Shown: in pieces, positions 53,903 to 64,000 of the stretch
Position numbering within the stretch: position 1 is the stretch's first letter
Layout of the letters: each line of letters begins with the position of its first letter
Assembly: GCF_001619985.1 (NCBI RefSeq)
Contig: NW_017264196.1
Coordinates: 620,001 to 684,000, forward strand
Reading direction: 5' to 3'
Length of the DNA: 64,000 nucleotides
DNA from: Xylona heveae TC161
Lineage: Eukaryota > Ascomycota > Xylonomycetes > Xylonales > Xylonaceae
The notes under the pieces: generated by a model
Seen by the model: only the letters and a program-made list of their open reading frames with translations
Told to the model about the DNA's origin: nothing
Databases searched by the model: none
Program-made: the position numbers and the translations under genes

Positions 53903-56779
53903 TTATGCGCCTCGGAAATCAGCCATGGCATTCGTCAGACGCTCCCATCCTGGCGTGTCTTCCCAAGTGCTCTTTCCTCTACCCATGATACCTCTGATCG
54001 CGCTTCGTGCCTTGAACTTCCAGTCTTTGGCCACGGGTGGGGCATCTTCGCCGTCTCCTCCGCCCGCTGCTAGGCCTTCAGTCTTGGGCATGGGACCAAG
54101 ACTTTCGTACGCTTCTGTCAACTCGATTGTGGCATCGACAACGATATTCCATTGAGCCTCGGTACCGAATTCCCAGCCGGGCTGCTGGACGACTGTCCGC
54201 CATGCTTTTTCGTGGGCGTCGAGAGCCGTAGCAGGACGTTTGCGCCATAGAGCCAGTTTGGCGACGAGATCCCAGAGGCGCCGGGAAGATGTAATAAGTG
54301 GCACGACGTGTTTCTCAACAAGTTCAATAACCAGTCTTGGGAGACCGCGCCGGACCGCGATATCTAGGGCGTCCTTCACACTTTGGCCGGGAGCCGGTTC
54401 GACTTCAGTCGAGGCGATGACGTGCCGGATAAGCATATCGATAATGTCCTCGTCCACACAGGCTTCGCCGACGGTCGGGCCCCGCAGCTCGATAAGTCGC
54501 TTTTGTGCCGCCACTACGTCGCTGTAGACTGGAGGCTTGATGGATGCTGCCACGATCAGGAGGTTCTCCCAGATGCGGAAGTTGTCGTATTTGAGACTGG
54601 CAGCACGGGCGAGGGCCTTACGTGCCTGCTTCCTGTTTTGCTGAGGATCAATCTTTGACTGCTGCTTGTACAGCGCGACGTCTTCGGCGTCGTCGTGACT
54701 AAGCTGCGCCTCTGCATTTGAGTTGCCTTGGCCGAAACCATTGTCTGTCGGGCTTGCAGCTTCGAGATGTAGCAGCGCTGCCCCAAGATTGCTCCACGCT
54801 TCGGCATCCGTGTCGTCGAGCTGGACTGTGCGTGCGAATGCCTGCACGGCAGCATCCCATTGCTCCAAAGTGAGACGAACACAACCTAGCGCAAACCAAG
54901 TGGGGTGATTAAGTGGATTGACCTTCAAGGAAGAAGCATATGCTGCTTCTGCTCTTGGGAAATCTTTGGCGGTGAAGTAATATCGCCCAAGGGATCGTTG
55001 CGCACGTGCATACCGATTCTTCGAGACTTCCCATGCGCACTCCCACATCTTGGGATCGTTCTCAATATCTCCGAGGATGCAATACAACCGCGGAGCATCT
55101 CCAGGTGGTGGCTCTCGCTCTGGGCCTTCCCAGCTCTCTTCATCATCGTCGGCTACAACCGCGTCTGGTCCAGCAGTAGGATGGAACAGCTGTTTCCGGA
55201 TCATACGCTTTGCTTTGTCCTCCCTTTCGACAGCAGCCCAGCAGAGTGCCGCCTCAGCCCACATGTGTAGCCGCTCGTAGATTTCCAGTGCGGTGCGGAG
55301 ACCGCCAAGACTGACCCATCGTGAAGCTAGCTCGGCTTCGAGCTCCCATCGTGTCGGAGAGCAAACTTGGTGGATGTACTTCAGCCGTTCACTTACCGGA
55401 GCGGACTCTGACTCCTTTGGTCTAGGCAAAAAAGTAGTGGCAGTCGAAGACTCTCCCAGAGCTGTCGAAGCGCCTGTGTCTGGTGTTGTATCTGCAATGA
55501 CTTGGTCTACCAGAGCTTGGAGTTGCAGAACACCACGTTCCACCGTCCGTGATTTGTAGCCTTCAATACGGCTACGAACGAGCAGAGCCTGCGTGTAGAC
55601 CTGCCAGTTGGTGCTTCCGCCATCAAGAACACGGGTAGCGTACGGTAAAGTCTCCTCTCTTGTGAGACCGTGAAGAGGGGATGTGTTGGTGATGCTGGAT
55701 GCGAGCGAAAGGAGGATGATGGAATCAAGGGGATTCAATGCGGGTTGATTTGAAGGATCCAGTGACGCCAACGACTCGGGGAGTGCAGACTCTTCCCTGA
55801 TATTAGTTGATGAGGAGGTGGGTTTTTGCGTAAAGGAAATATTTTCAAGGAGAGTATCGTCGTTCAGATCTAAGGTCGCGGGCTTCGAAGCTTCTTCTGC
55901 AGGTGCGGTATCTGAGCTTTCTGTTGCCTTTTTACCTTCCTCGGCACTTCGGGCGAGTACAACCAGCTGACTGACATCCTTTTGCTGGAATTTGGTCCTC
56001 TTTCCCATCAGTCCAGTCAAAGCAAACTCAAAACCTCTGAGCGAAGAAACCCTGTCCAGGTCTTCTCTGGCTTTAACGTCAAGACTGTGATGCGTATTGA
56101 TCACGGCTCGTTCTATCAAATATCGAGCTTTCGCCTCATCAGAGTAAAGAGAGTCAGCAGCCAAGACTTCCTCATTTAGGCGGTCAATATCCCGGTAAAT
56201 CGCGGTCTGTAGAGTTGCCGTAACCTCTGAGAGCATTCTCTGATGCCAAAAGTTGACACGTACTTTTGCCCATCTTGCGCCAAAAACGTTCTCTTCTATC
56301 AAAGGGTGATTGAGGATGATCTTGGCTATGCAAAACAGCTCCACGTTCGGCGTGAGCGAGTAAGCGGCCTCTCCATCCACACCCAGCGAAGCAATTGCAA
56401 GCCTCCTCACATCTTTAAGACTTGCCTCTTCTGATGCATAAGACGCTGGGATAACGGTTTTTGATGATGAAAAGTCCAACGGTGGACCAGTGACATTGGA
56501 TTGGATGAAGGCATGACAGGCAGCAAGTCCAACCACTAATAGCCGATGACAGCGAGACTCGAGATCTCTTGAGTTTGATCTCAAAAAGTTGTCAACTTGA
56601 CGAGAGATGTAGTCGGTCCAGGATATCGTATTATCTTGGATGTCACCCTCACGTGAAACACCAAAAAGTTCTTGGGCGAAATCTTGAGTCAGGACGGCCT
56701 CAAACTTGCCATCTCTCAGATCACTGAGGGCTTGGCCTATGGATGAGCCACCACGGAGAATATCCAAAAGGTCATCCAT
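53903..56779 (-). CDS. TPR protein of the TTC27/Emw1 family
   Basis: An intronless gene of 958 residues from the ATG at 56779; the open frame continues 11 codons upstream without ATG. The N-terminal 300 residues are helical without obvious repeats (FWHQRMLSEVTATLQTAIYR). A low-complexity linker (about 275-345) is followed by a C-terminal array of TPR units between about 560 and 720. The clearest are RSLGRYYFTAKDFPRAEAAY, HPTWFALGCVRLTLEQWDAA and AEAWSNLGAALLHLE. Length and order fit the TTC27/Emw1 family. In fission and budding yeast, Emw1-type proteins are essential and linked to cell-wall integrity; TTC27 is also linked to assembly of large complexes. It acts by protein contacts, with no enzymatic motif visible. 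Confidence 0.85.
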   Translation of the reverse strand: MDDLLDILRGGSSIGQALSDLRDGKFEAVLTQDFAQELFGVSREGDIQDNTISWTDYISRQVDNFLRSNSRDLESRCHRLLVVGLAACHAFIQSNVTGPPLDFSSSKTVIPASYASEEASLKDVRRLAIASLGVDGEAAYSLTPNVELFCIAKIILNHPLIEENVFGARWAKVRVNFWHQRMLSEVTATLQTAIYRDIDRLNEEVLAADSLYSDEAKARYLIERAVINTHHSLDVKAREDLDRVSSLRGFEFALTGLMGKRTKFQQKDVSQLVVLARSAEEGKKATESSDTAPAEEASKPATLDLNDDTLLENISFTQKPTSSSTNIREESALPESLASLDPSNQPALNPLDSIILLSLASSITNTSPLHGLTREETLPYATRVLDGGSTNWQVYTQALLVRSRIEGYKSRTVERGVLQLQALVDQVIADTTPDTGASTALGESSTATTFLPRPKESESAPVSERLKYIHQVCSPTRWELEAELASRWVSLGGLRTALEIYERLHMWAEAALCWAAVEREDKAKRMIRKQLFHPTAGPDAVVADDDEESWEGPEREPPPGDAPRLYCILGDIENDPKMWECAWEVSKNRYARAQRSLGRYYFTAKDFPRAEAAYASSLKVNPLNHPTWFALGCVRLTLEQWDAAVQAFARTVQLDDTDAEAWSNLGAALLHLEAASPTDNGFGQGNSNAEAQLSHDDAEDVALYKQQSKIDPQQNRKQARKALARAASLKYDNFRIWENLLIVAASIKPPVYSDVVAAQKRLIELRGPTVGEACVDEDIIDMLIRHVIASTEVEPAPGQSVKDALDIAVRRGLPRLVIELVEKHVVPLITSSRRLWDLVAKLALWRKRPATALDAHEKAWRTVVQQPGWEFGTEAQWNIVVDATIELTEAYESLGPMPKTEGLAAGGGDGEDAPPVAKDWKFKARSAIRGIMGRGKSTWEDTPGWERLTNAMADFRGA

Positions 56780-58826
56780 TCTGAATCTCGCAAGGGTCTG
56801 GAGTAGCAGCACCGTTCCTTGTTCAATCCTTCATACAATTCACGGCCACCGCTTTTGCTCCCGCAACTTTTTTTGATGCCCCTCATACCGATAACGACAA
56901 TCAGTGCGCTAATGGCGATTAGCGAGGCAAAATTACAGCGAGATATCCAATGAGAAGACGCGAAATCCTTAACCGCCTTGTCCATCCATCTCAGGGACCA
57001 AACGCCCAAGACATCATGGAAGTGAAGTGAAGGCGGTCGAAATTTATTATAAGAGACTTGGTGTTCCAGACGGAAGATAAGATGAAAGGCCTGAAGTAAA
57101 CCAAAATTCTTGCAAATTCAAGCACCTTCGGATCTCGGAGACTAAAGTAGCCATTGTAGCCTTCTGCAGTATAATAAATTTTCAAACCAATACGAAAGCC
57201 ACAATATGAAATCGCCGAGTATCATTTTGAATGCAATGGTGACGATACTTGACGGATCAAATATTCACACCTGCCAATCCTCTATGGCTCGGAAGCTTCA
57301 AACAATATTCCTAGCCATTTGATGGCCCACCACATCTGCACAGAATATCATCTCCTAATTCTGATTTTAATCAGAAAACTTCAAAATATCCGCAGTACCC
57401 TTTGAAGCATTTCCAAGGACATTCCATAAAATCTCTTAAAGCGGGACCATAATGAGTTGAGAACTCCTTCATGAGCAGTCTGACTACCCATTGCCCATTG
57501 CGGTGGCAATCGATTAGAGAGATACATACCCACACTGGTCCCGCCACCATCCGTACAATGTCATCCGACCTCTGTTTCATGACGATGGACGAGCGTTATA
57601 ACCCTAATGACCCGCTAAAGGCCCACCCCCGAGTTCATAATTTTTTCTCCCCCATACCCCGGTACTGCTTCCTTTATTCATCGGCATTTCGATTAGCCGA
57701 CCCCACCGGAACAACTCACGAAAATTTAGCCCTCAATGGCCCCAGATTTTCCCCACCACATTTGGTGACATCCCTCGATCGTCCGGAAAAAAATTCCCAC
57801 CATTCGCGGCCCTTTTTTATCTTGGCGACTCAATGAGCATATTATTCCACAAACGAAAAGCGAAATTCCGCCGAGAAAAAAGCGCAAGGATTCTCCAAGA
57901 GGCTAAATTAACCTCGTTTTGCCAAGGGTAATAGATTTTCTGCGTCCGAGAAGTTGCCAAGACCATGTCCAAGTTGAAAAGAATCCATCTACAATTATTA
58001 CAGTCAGCACTTACCGCTACTATATTATTGTGTGGGCCTTCTCCACACAAAGACTTCTTTTTCTCCCCCTAAGCTACATGCCCACATACCTTCATACTCA
58101 TACCCAAACTCCACTATGATAATTGGCGAGTCTCCAATCATACAATTATGTCGTCACAGATTTGGTTCCGGTCCAACCCCGGACATCTGTAGTGATTTTA
58201 GAGATGAATTTCTGTGTCCCCACGTCTCTCGGCGTTATTTTTCTGGCTTTGTACTTCTGCACATCTCCACTCTTGGCAGCTCCTGTTCAAAGGCGTAGTC
58301 CTACACTTTGCATCCCCAGTGGGGAAAATATAGCAGTCCGCCCACAAGTTTCGTTGCTCCGCCGTTGCAACATAACCTTCTCCACTACTATGGAGTTGGA
58401 GGTGGAGAAGCAAAGTTCAGTTTAATTTACGTAACAATCCCCTCGGTGGATTCCAAGATCTCTGTCTGTGAAGGCTTTCCTCAGCTGCTAGATATCCGAG
58501 ATGCCAAGCCCGTCAAATCGCCCCCCTTTTTTTTCGTCGGGCCCATGTCATCACTGAATGCACTGCTTGGCAAAATTCAGCCATAGAGAAGCGCTATGCA
58601 CGGCACTTCCACTCGGCACTGCACGTCAATGTTGTGCATGTCAAACCAGGGTGAAGTTTGTCGAGATCAAGAATGTAGAGGACGAAAATGCTCTTGACAA
58701 AAAAATGAATCCAATTTTGATAATCGATATATGCTATGTACAGTGCATGTTAAACTATAGTCGTATACTCGTATAAAGAAGCTAAAGTTCAGCAACACGC
58801 AAACATTCCTTTTGCGTTAAGCCAGC
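56780..58826. other. 2 kb intergenic region
   Basis: Holds the promoter of the TPR gene and the 3' flank of the GH32 gene. Short frames on both strands lack protein-like features. I see nothing else definite. Confidence 0.5.
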
Positions 58827-60851
58827 TTAGAAGCCAGGATAAAGGTTCAGGCCAATGGGAATGCCAAAGACATTGTCAAAAGACATGTGCGTCTCGTACC
58901 AGGGATCCTGGTACAATGGGCTGCTCGAGTTAGATGGGCGTTCGGGCCAAACATTGAGCATGTTGCTCCATGCTTGCACGCTGCCAAAGGTTGCGGTGCC
59001 CTGAGAAAGGAGCGCCACGTTCAGTGCGTCAGCCCTTGTAGGGTAGATGCGCGAGGTGAGCGAAAAGCGGTTATTAATAAAAATCTCAATCAAGCTTCCA
59101 TCGACGAAAATGTCAAATTCGATAGCCTCGGTGACATCCTTCCCTCCTTGGGCAAACGTGTAAGGCTCAAAAAAGGCTTGGTAGTCGGTCTGGGTAAAAT
59201 TCTGGACCAAGGATGAGTGGCTTCTCTGCAATGCGAGCGTAGAGTTGGCAGGATAGTAGACGATTTGTGTGTATTCCTCCAAACCGGGGCTAGCGCGAAC
59301 AATGAATCCAAAAGGACCATCCCAGTCCGAGACCGAGGCCTTCAAGTGGAAGTGATCGCTTGTGACATTGATGGCAGAGGTCTTGTTGCTAACGCTCACA
59401 TTGCCAAATTGGACACCTTGGTCCAAGTGCAACGCCTCGATCACGTCAGGAAGCGGCTTCGAGGCCAAATCCGTGACTGTAAAGGTTCCGTCATCCTGCG
59501 CATCCCAGATAGCCGGTCCCTTGAGCGCGCCTCCAGCAGGAGCAAGAACACCATGAGACTTCTGAATGAAAACTTCACGAGGGAGACCAAGCGAGCCCTG
59601 GAAGCCTTGCTGAATGACAGCATAATCTCCCATATCTTCATCAGACCAGCCCCAAAGAACACGTCTGTCATTCTTGGTGTCGTTAAACGTGGTTGAGGCA
59701 TACAGATTACCCCAGTCAACGGCGCCAGAAGCACGAAGATCAAGCTCAAAAGATCCGTCAGATCGCTTAGAACCGCCTCCAAGGAAGAAGACACTCCAGT
59801 GATTGAAGGGGTGGTAAGTGTTGTTACCGCCCTCAGAACCGGCATTGGCAACAAAATGCACCGTCGTTCCATCGCCACCATTTTCTTCCTTCTCGACAAG
59901 TGCATTGAACCCAGCAAGTTCAAAGTTGAACCCTGCGCTTGCTGTGCGGAAAGCATCGTCACCCCAGCTGAAGTTCTGCGGTGGCTCGATGATTGAACCC
60001 AGAAAAGTCCAGTTTGTCAGATCGTTGGCTTCTGCAGTATAAAGTGGGATCCTCGAACCAGCACCATAAATGCCACTTCCGAGCACCATGTACCAGTGAG
60101 GCTCAGTATAGCCCAAGATAGCATCCACCTCGGGCATCGTGTGGACGTAAGGGTCACGCCAGCCAGTGAAATTCCATCCCTCAGGAGGATTACGGAGAAT
60201 AGGGTTCCCTTCGTACTTTTGCCAGGTTTGACCTGCGTCGGAAGAGGTTGCCAGGCACTGAGTTTCGGATCCGGCAGTCTCATTGGATCCCCAACCTATG
60301 GGCTCTTTTTCGACACAAGTATAAAAGATGGTCATGTTTCCATCTGCTTCACCGCGCAGATTGACTGGCTGTCCATCGCCGGAAAATACTCCAAGCCAGT
60401 CCGAACCGGGATATGGGTCGGGTTGGAGGGCATCAGGCTCATTGTTTTGCCAGCCACCGACGTCTACCCAAGTAATCAAATCTTTCGAAGTGGCATGTCC
60501 CCAGCTGGTGTTTCCGACCTCCACGTGATTGGGATGGTGCTGGTAGAACAAATGATAGGTGTCGGTGAAGTTATTGTACCTATATAGTCTCATTAATACA
60601 TACAAGCTCAATGCTGCCCTGATATTGAGATTGTATGATTCTTACATGGGTGCACAAGGGTCATTCATGTGACCAGCAGGAGCCATGAAATGAAATCGAG
60701 GTCGCCAACGATTGAACAGAGCATTGCTGTCATAACTTTCGAGCTCGTCAGGATTCAGATTGACGCCAGCGAGAGGATCTGATTGAGCTGCCGCTTGACG
60801 GGCAGTCAACAAGCCCCAGCTCAACGCCGCAAGGGCATTGAAGGAACGCAT
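58827..60851 (-). CDS. Secreted GH32 beta-fructofuranosidase / inulinase-type enzyme
   Basis: Two exons, 60851-60646 and 60579-58827, joined in phase 2 over a 66-nt intron (GTAAGA donor, TATATAG acceptor); 652 residues. A signal peptide (MRSFNALAALSWGLLTARQA, cut near 20-23) directs secretion. GH32 motifs are the nucleophile block HMNDPCAP (D64; usually HMNDPNG), the transition-state stabiliser GWRDP (210-212), and NFELAGF with the likely acid/base Glu289 in place of the common EC motif. The C-terminal third is the GH32 beta-sandwich, with DIFVDGSLIEIFINN. There are many N-glycosylation sequons. It should hydrolyse, or transfer fructose from, sucrose or fructans outside the cell. Invertase, inulinase and fructosyltransferase cannot be separated from sequence alone. 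Confidence 0.92.
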
Positions 60852-60975
60852 TGAGAATGATAGTTTCAATGAAATCGAAGTTTTGGAACCGGTAAACAAT
60901 GAGGTGATTGATTTCTTCAAGCTGCCAGAGGCTTCTGGTTCTTGGAGACGGAATTGTTCAGGGCTCCTCGGCCAT

Positions 60976-60983
60976 ACTTATAT
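60976..60983 (-). promoter_or_regulatory. TATA-like box of the GH32 gene
   Basis: On the minus strand TATAAG lies about 125 bases before the ATG, a usual distance for a regulated fungal promoter. One CreA-like CTGGGG lies further upstream at 61452-61457. Confidence 0.45.
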
Positions 60984-61126
60984 TGTGTCTGAAGAAACTC
61001 AGTGGAGCGTGGGCGTCCCACAATTCTCTTAATCATCTTTTAGTGACGTGACCAGGCTTCTCAGCTAAGAGGATGACGATGTCGCTCATTGAGGCACCAT
61101 CAAACTAAAATCGGTCTTTGCAGAAC

Positions 61127-61150
61127 TCTGCGTGGGACTCTGCGTGGGAC
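61127..61150. repeat. 12-base tandem duplication
   Basis: Two exact adjacent copies of TCTGCGTGGGAC, about 280 bases upstream of the GH32 start codon. A partly similar GGGTCTGGGT follows. Confidence 0.85.
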
Positions 61151-61661
61151 CTGGGTCTGGGTTTGACCGATGCTGCTCTCCACAATAGTGATGTTACCTT
61201 ATGCCGAGAAAACATGACCAATTGTGACCCGGACGAGTCGCAAGGGTAAGGTCTAAGGTAACTGCTCTTGGTGGATGACAAGACCTAGCCGCGCGAGGAG
61301 CATTCAATTACTCACGCTATACACTCATCCAGTCAAGAGCCAGTGTGGCCGAGCCAAGCCTGAGCCAAACGACATGATCCCGTAAAACAGACTTAAGGTA
61401 GGTGTTTATGTCGGTGGTGGATCGGGTCGCCGAAGACCCCCGGCTGGAAGCCTGGGGTCTCTACGAGGCGAAGTCGGAAAACCCAGCCCTAGCACAATTC
61501 CGGTCAATGTTCGGCCTATAGAAACCTCAACTGACTCGATAGACTTTGGTAGCGTGGACATGGTTATAGAAAAATGAGGTCAGTGGTTGCGCTCGCAAGG
61601 TACTACTCAGCCAGGCAATGACCGTAAAACGCGAGGATTTAGCAACTCGATTCTGCAGAGG

Positions 61662-61692
<31 letters not shown>

Positions 61693-61702
61693 TCTCCTTC
61701 TC
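61662..61702. repeat. CT-rich microsatellite
   Basis: An imperfect CT repeat with TTT interruptions. In one minus-strand frame it encodes an RE/KE-rich stretch, which I treat as artefact. Confidence 0.85.
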
Positions 61703-62898
61703 GGGGTCCTATTCTGTGTCCGTCCGTCTTTCTGCACACCAATTGCTTTCGGTAAGACGATATTTGGTGCGAGTTAGCAGGAGTACTCCATCGGCATGCC
61801 GTGACGAAGTGGGATGGTGCAGTAGGTGGTTGGACGTGAATAGTCAGTGGATAGTGTATTGCGATATTGTGGCAGTGGATGAAATGCCTCGTGCCTGGCG
61901 ACCCATTGAAGGTTGAAGATTACTGTTTTCGACGGGCACCTTCCCGTATGAGGTGGCCCATGTGGAGCTGCCGGCTCCAGTGCGCTCCCTCGCTCGTGGC
62001 CATGGGATCGGGCCGAAAAGGGGAGATGACAGGGATGATGAGGTGAATTCGAGCATGGGGTTAAGTATCGTTAGGGGATGTACTATTACGATAGACACGA
62101 TGGAGCAAAAGGTCCCACCATCTAACTTACACTTTAAACGGTAATGAACTGTTACGACTCCATAATAATAACTTCGTCCGGCACGATAACCGTACAACTT
62201 TAGTAGTATAGTAAGCTAATCGGCCACTACTCCGGACACATGGCGTGTTTACATCGTAGTCGCTCATTCGTGGTGGGAAAACAAAGCGCACACCAGGGTC
62301 CTTACTTCTCTCCCCTTCGATCGGGGAGATGGACACCGACAATTTGATGTGAAAGCTATTCAACACCCTCATGCCACAATAGATCCACAGCAACATTACT
62401 CCCCTTGCCCATAATCTCAGCCAGTACCGGCCTATGCATAATCTTTATCGAACCGCTTCGTTCCCACGCGATGCCATTGCAGCATGCATGCAATTGTCTA
62501 CATTTTCGCAAATTGACTAGAGTATGCTCGCTATGTCCATCTCATTCAAACTAAAAGCTTTTACTATTTGCACACTATCTGTCTATCATTGAAGTGTGCT
62601 TGATGCTCCGCATGCTATTGGTACAGGTCCGTGTAATTTTGAAAACAAAACCTAAAAAAAAGCCGAAGACAACTGCTGAAGATTCTCCGTCTAAGTATTT
62701 CTATACATACGCGAATTGAATGTCAGTCATGGTCGCAGACCGGAAAGTGGAATAAGGAAAAAAGAAAACTCCTTCGGATGCACCCGATGTAATAATGTAC
62801 AAGCTCGCCCATCAATCGCTCAAATGCCCTTCGTCGGTAAATGACCTTGGCATCAAAAATGCTCCAAATTTCGCATTCATCTCTGCTTTCCCCAAGAC

Positions 62899-64000
62899 TC
62901 AAGCAATCGCGCTACCTTCGTTGGAGCCGGTATTAAACAAAGGGTGGGCCTCGAGCTGGCGGAGAAGCTCTTGATAGAGCACTAACATAGTGCCACTTTG
63001 CACACTTGTCCACACAAATCGCGGACCCACGCCGCGGAACCACCCGGCAATTCCTTCGGTCTTGTAAATGCGAGCCAGACCTGTCAGCACTGAAGATGTA
63101 TCGAGAGTCTCCGATCCCGGGCGAGGGGTCGAGGTGGATGGGGACGAGGTTGAGATAAGCCGCATTTGATGTCGCCGGCTGGACGGTGCATGTAAACGAC
63201 CACTCCGCTTCGCAGCTTCTTGGAGAGAAAGTTTGGAGTGAGCCTGCTGCGCAGAGGACTGCTCACTACCCGCTGGATTAATTTGTGTTTGTATGCGAGT
63301 CTTCACAACATCCAACGGACACGTGATGACGCCCGCTAAGCCTCCCGCAGATGCGCCTGTCAAAATTTCCAACGGTAAGCCGATGCTTTTTGATCCAACC
63401 CATTCCTTGGCCCACTTCTGCTCCTGTTCGTAGAAGGCAAATTGCAATGCTGAGAAGGGAAGGTCTCGAAACAATGTCGCTCTATAACCGTAAAACAAAG
63501 CCGAAAATCCTTCTTGCCGAACAATGGTCCGCGCCGCATCCAGAGTAGATCGGTAATTATATCCAGAATGGAAGAAAGGGTTATTGTAGCGACCCTGGAG
63601 TTGCAAACGGGTTTTGAGAACCTCAGACGGGACATAGACTGTAGATGCAGCGAGATCGGCGAGAAATCCTATCAATCCGTCAGCAAATGAATAGATATAG
63701 CTACCATCAGACTTCCTGGTGCTCGCGTACCTCCAGTCAAGTAGGCAACCGAAGGTATGACTCCGAAATCTATCATGTGCCGTTTGCTGCATTCATACGT
63801 CCCGAAAAATATCAATGTACCTGGGAAAGATCCGAGAAATGCAGGTGTAACTCCGCTGTATAGTCCGCGGACAAATCCTTCTTGCCGAAGAATCTTAAGA
63901 TAAGATGCTGACATTGACGTGTATTTCGGAGGAATATGAGTGTCGCCTTGTTGTCTCGTCTTAACCGTGTCTAGCGAGTGCATAAGGAGATCACCTGTCG
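62899..64000 (-). CDS. Mitochondrial carrier, Mme1 type (5' end outside window)
   Basis: Partial: the two visible exons are 64000-63731 (entering mid-codon) and 63668-62899, joined in phase 1 over a 62-nt intron; the N-terminus lies beyond the window. Three carrier signatures are visible: [18 protein letters not shown] and CPLDVVKTR. The stretches [18 protein letters not shown] and [13 protein letters not shown] match yeast YMR166C/Mme1, reported as a mitochondrial inner-membrane Mg2+ exporter. Between the third signature and the last two helices there is a Ser/Arg/Pro-rich insertion of about 60 residues ([20 protein letters not shown]), longer than in a typical carrier and facing the matrix by topology. 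The C-terminus is [17 protein letters not shown]. Confidence 0.88.

Larger units (their letters stand above)
60852..62898. other. 2 kb intergenic region
   Basis: Contains the GH32 promoter, a 12-base tandem duplication, a CT-rich microsatellite and the 3' flank of the carrier gene. Short frames are not convincing as genes. Confidence 0.5.

Noticed and set aside
61527-61742. Frame with RE/KE repeats
   Set aside because: Translation of the CT microsatellite.

Overview
This window is nuclear chromosomal DNA from a filamentous ascomycete, most likely Eurotiomycetes (Aspergillus/Penicillium-type). The evidence is short spliceosomal introns (about 47-128 nt) with GTAAGT-like donors and CTAAC-like branch sites, and a gene set typical of moulds: translation elongation factor 3, a FluG-type amidohydrolase/glutamine-synthetase fusion, a NirA/NIT4-type Zn(II)2Cys6 regulator, a Jen1-type carboxylate permease, a PPG1 phosphatase, an Hst4-like sirtuin and a secreted GH32 fructosidase. 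There is one run of 35 Ns (27523-27557), so this is a scaffold. I saw no rRNA, CRISPR or prophage, and no intact transposon. Exon structures were rebuilt by hand from splice consensus and reading-frame phase; family calls come from recognised motifs, not from searches.

Left part (1-16 kb): an AT-rich gene-poor edge, then on the minus strand an unknown two-TM protein (2119-2878), an Alr4036-type FMN-binding protein (4219-5214) and tubulin chaperone cofactor D (5688-9586, six exons). An unknown protein (10376-11427, plus) follows, convergent with PPG1 (11728-13362, minus), whose last exon appears to be only the stop codon. A small TM protein (14129-14530, plus) is convergent with a mitochondrial WCPSC thioredoxin-like protein (14919-15597, minus), which is divergent from the FluG-like gene (16321-18960, plus).

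Middle (19-45 kb): the NirA-like regulator (19915-22794, minus) with a three-codon uORF, a sugar transporter (23622-25358, minus), a 2.4 kb stretch without genes that contains the assembly gap, a cysteine/arginine-rich single-pass membrane protein with a PPAY motif (27785-29768, minus), a mitochondrial PPR protein (30499-32410, plus), a Jen1-type permease (33058-34985, minus) with CreA-like sites upstream, a pseudokinase that has lost the three catalytic-loop residues and the DFG Asp (37646-39436, minus), a Rossmann-fold protein (40424-41283, minus) and an Hst4-like sirtuin (42348-44357, plus).

Right part (45-64 kb): a glycine-zipper/His-rich protein behind a clear TATA box (45329-46380, plus), eEF3 (48793-52055, plus), tRNA-Arg(ACG) (53110-53181, minus), a TTC27/Emw1-type TPR protein (53903-56779, minus), a GH32 enzyme (58827-60851, minus) and an Mme1-type mitochondrial carrier cut by the window edge (62899-64000, minus).

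The genes do not form one pathway or an obvious secondary-metabolite cluster. Most are independent housekeeping, transport or regulatory loci. The least explained items are the pseudokinase, the membrane protein with cytoplasmic Cys clusters and PPAY motif, the glycine-zipper/His-rich protein, and the stop-codon exon of PPG1.
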